Shown: positions 63,675 through 64,000 of the stretch, in pieces
How the letters are laid out: every line of letters starts with the position of its first letter
Numbering within the stretch: position 1 is the stretch's first letter
Origin: Wenzhouxiangella limi
GTDB taxonomy: Bacteria > Pseudomonadota > Gammaproteobacteria > Xanthomonadales > Wenzhouxiangellaceae
Assembly: GCF_010499265.1 (NCBI RefSeq)
Contig: NZ_JAAGSC010000040.1
Coordinates: 124,001 to 188,000, forward strand
Length of the DNA stretch: 64,000 bases
Reading direction: 5' to 3'
The notes under the pieces: model-generated
What the model saw: the letters and a program-made list of their open reading frames with translations, nothing else
What the model was told of the DNA's origin: nothing
Database searches by the model: none
Translations under genes and position numbers: made by a program

Positions 63675-63878
63675 ATGGGTATCGGTAATATCGGCGTCCC
63701 CCAGCTGATCATTCTTCTGGTTGTCGTCATGCTGGTCTTCGGGACCAAGAAAATTCGCAGCCTGGGCGGCGACCTGGGCGGCGCCATGCGCGACTTCCGC
63801 AAGGGCATGAACGAAACTGAAACAGCGGTGGAAGAGGCGGTCGAAGAGGTCCAGAGCGAACCCGCCGCCAAGGGCTGA
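63675..63878 (+). CDS. tatA: Twin-arginine translocase subunit TatA
   Basis: 67 residues from ATG 63675. A short N-terminal membrane helix (PQLIILLVVVMLVFG), the FGTKKIRSLGGDLGGAMRD hinge and amphipathic helix, and an acidic tail. It forms the pore for folded Tat substrates, here FdhA-FdhB and the FdhX-like proteins. tatB and tatC do not follow; the next gene is convergent. An upstream-extended start (63621) was rejected because TatA begins at the membrane helix. Confidence 0.94.
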   Translation: MGIGNIGVPQLIILLVVVMLVFGTKKIRSLGGDLGGAMRDFRKGMNETETAVEEAVEEVQSEPAAKG

Positions 63879-63895
63879 TTCATTGTCGCGGCGGT

Positions 63896-64000
63896 CTAGC
63901 CGCGCTCGTAGTGGCGGCGGTCGTTGCGCGTGCCGGTGTAGTACAGCCCGCCGGACAAGCCGAAGTCGGCCGGGTTGAGCGTTTCGGCGCGGTCGGCTGC
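63896..64000 (-). CDS. C-terminal end of an unrecognised protein
   Basis: The last 34 codons before TAG are visible, ending FGLSGGLYYTGTRNDRRHYERG. The arginine-rich tail gives no domain identity. The gene continues beyond the window and converges on tatA. Confidence 0.55.
   Translation of the reverse strand, partial: AADRAETLNPADFGLSGGLYYTGTRNDRRHYERG

Noticed and set aside
1-64000. CRISPR array or prophage
   Set aside because: No regularly spaced repeats, integrase, capsid or portal-like proteins are visible in any frame.

Overview
The window reads as a chromosome segment of a GC-rich, aerobic, probably halophilic gammaproteobacterium. The gene repertoire (HrpB, YceI, a TonB receptor of the Xanthomonas/Caulobacter type, N-type periplasmic formate dehydrogenase, ectoine genes, TRAP transporter) would fit the Xanthomonadales/Chromatiales neighbourhood, for example Wenzhouxiangella-like bacteria. 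That placement is inference and cannot be proven from the sequence alone. There are about 56 protein genes, one tRNA-Met, no rRNA, no CRISPR array and no intact transposon. No gap between genes exceeds 300 bases.

Layout. 1-12 kb is mostly housekeeping: a cut-off MDR dehydrogenase, a CDP-alcohol phosphatidyltransferase, YceI, HrpB, a LysR regulator divergent from azoreductase plus pirin, DUF1543, a CBS/DUF294 sensor with a DnaQ-like exonuclease, uracil phosphoribosyltransferase with an apparent ATT start, and a VapBC toxin-antitoxin pair. 12-19 kb holds an acyl-CoA dehydrogenase and a minus-strand signalling block (hemerythrin-diguanylate cyclase, histidine kinase, response regulator, PAS-GGDEF-EAL phosphodiesterase). 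19-26 kb is metal and cofactor supply for molybdo/tungsto-enzymes: tungstate-type ABC permease and ATPase without a binding protein, moeA, mobA, rhodanese-moeB, a MoaD-like protein, YqeC and a BNR-repeat protein.

26-50 kb is the centre of the window. Mrp/ApbC leads into DUF3305, DUF3306, a multi-cluster ferredoxin and a TorD chaperone, then a complete Tat-exported formate dehydrogenase operon (fdhX-like, fdhA, fdhB, two tiny lipoproteins, fdhC). About 8.7 kb later a second, paralogous operon follows (fdhX-like, fdhA, fdhB, one tiny lipoprotein, fdhC). Between them lie a biotin/lipoate-ligase-like gene, a STAND-like TPR protein, a lipoprotein and a TonB-dependent receptor. Cofactor insertion (Moco genes, TorD), FeS supply (Mrp), export (tatA at 63.7 kb) and the enzymes form one functional theme. 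The second operon and tatA share an FNR/CRP-like site in identical geometry.

50-64 kb contains tRNA-Met, a CDGSH-glutamate synthase fusion, a TRAP transporter, an ectoine-type cluster (ectR-ask-ectA-ectB) that lacks ectC, a class C beta-lactamase-like hydrolase, a propeller-sensor diguanylate cyclase and tatA. The last bases carry the tail of an unrecognised gene.
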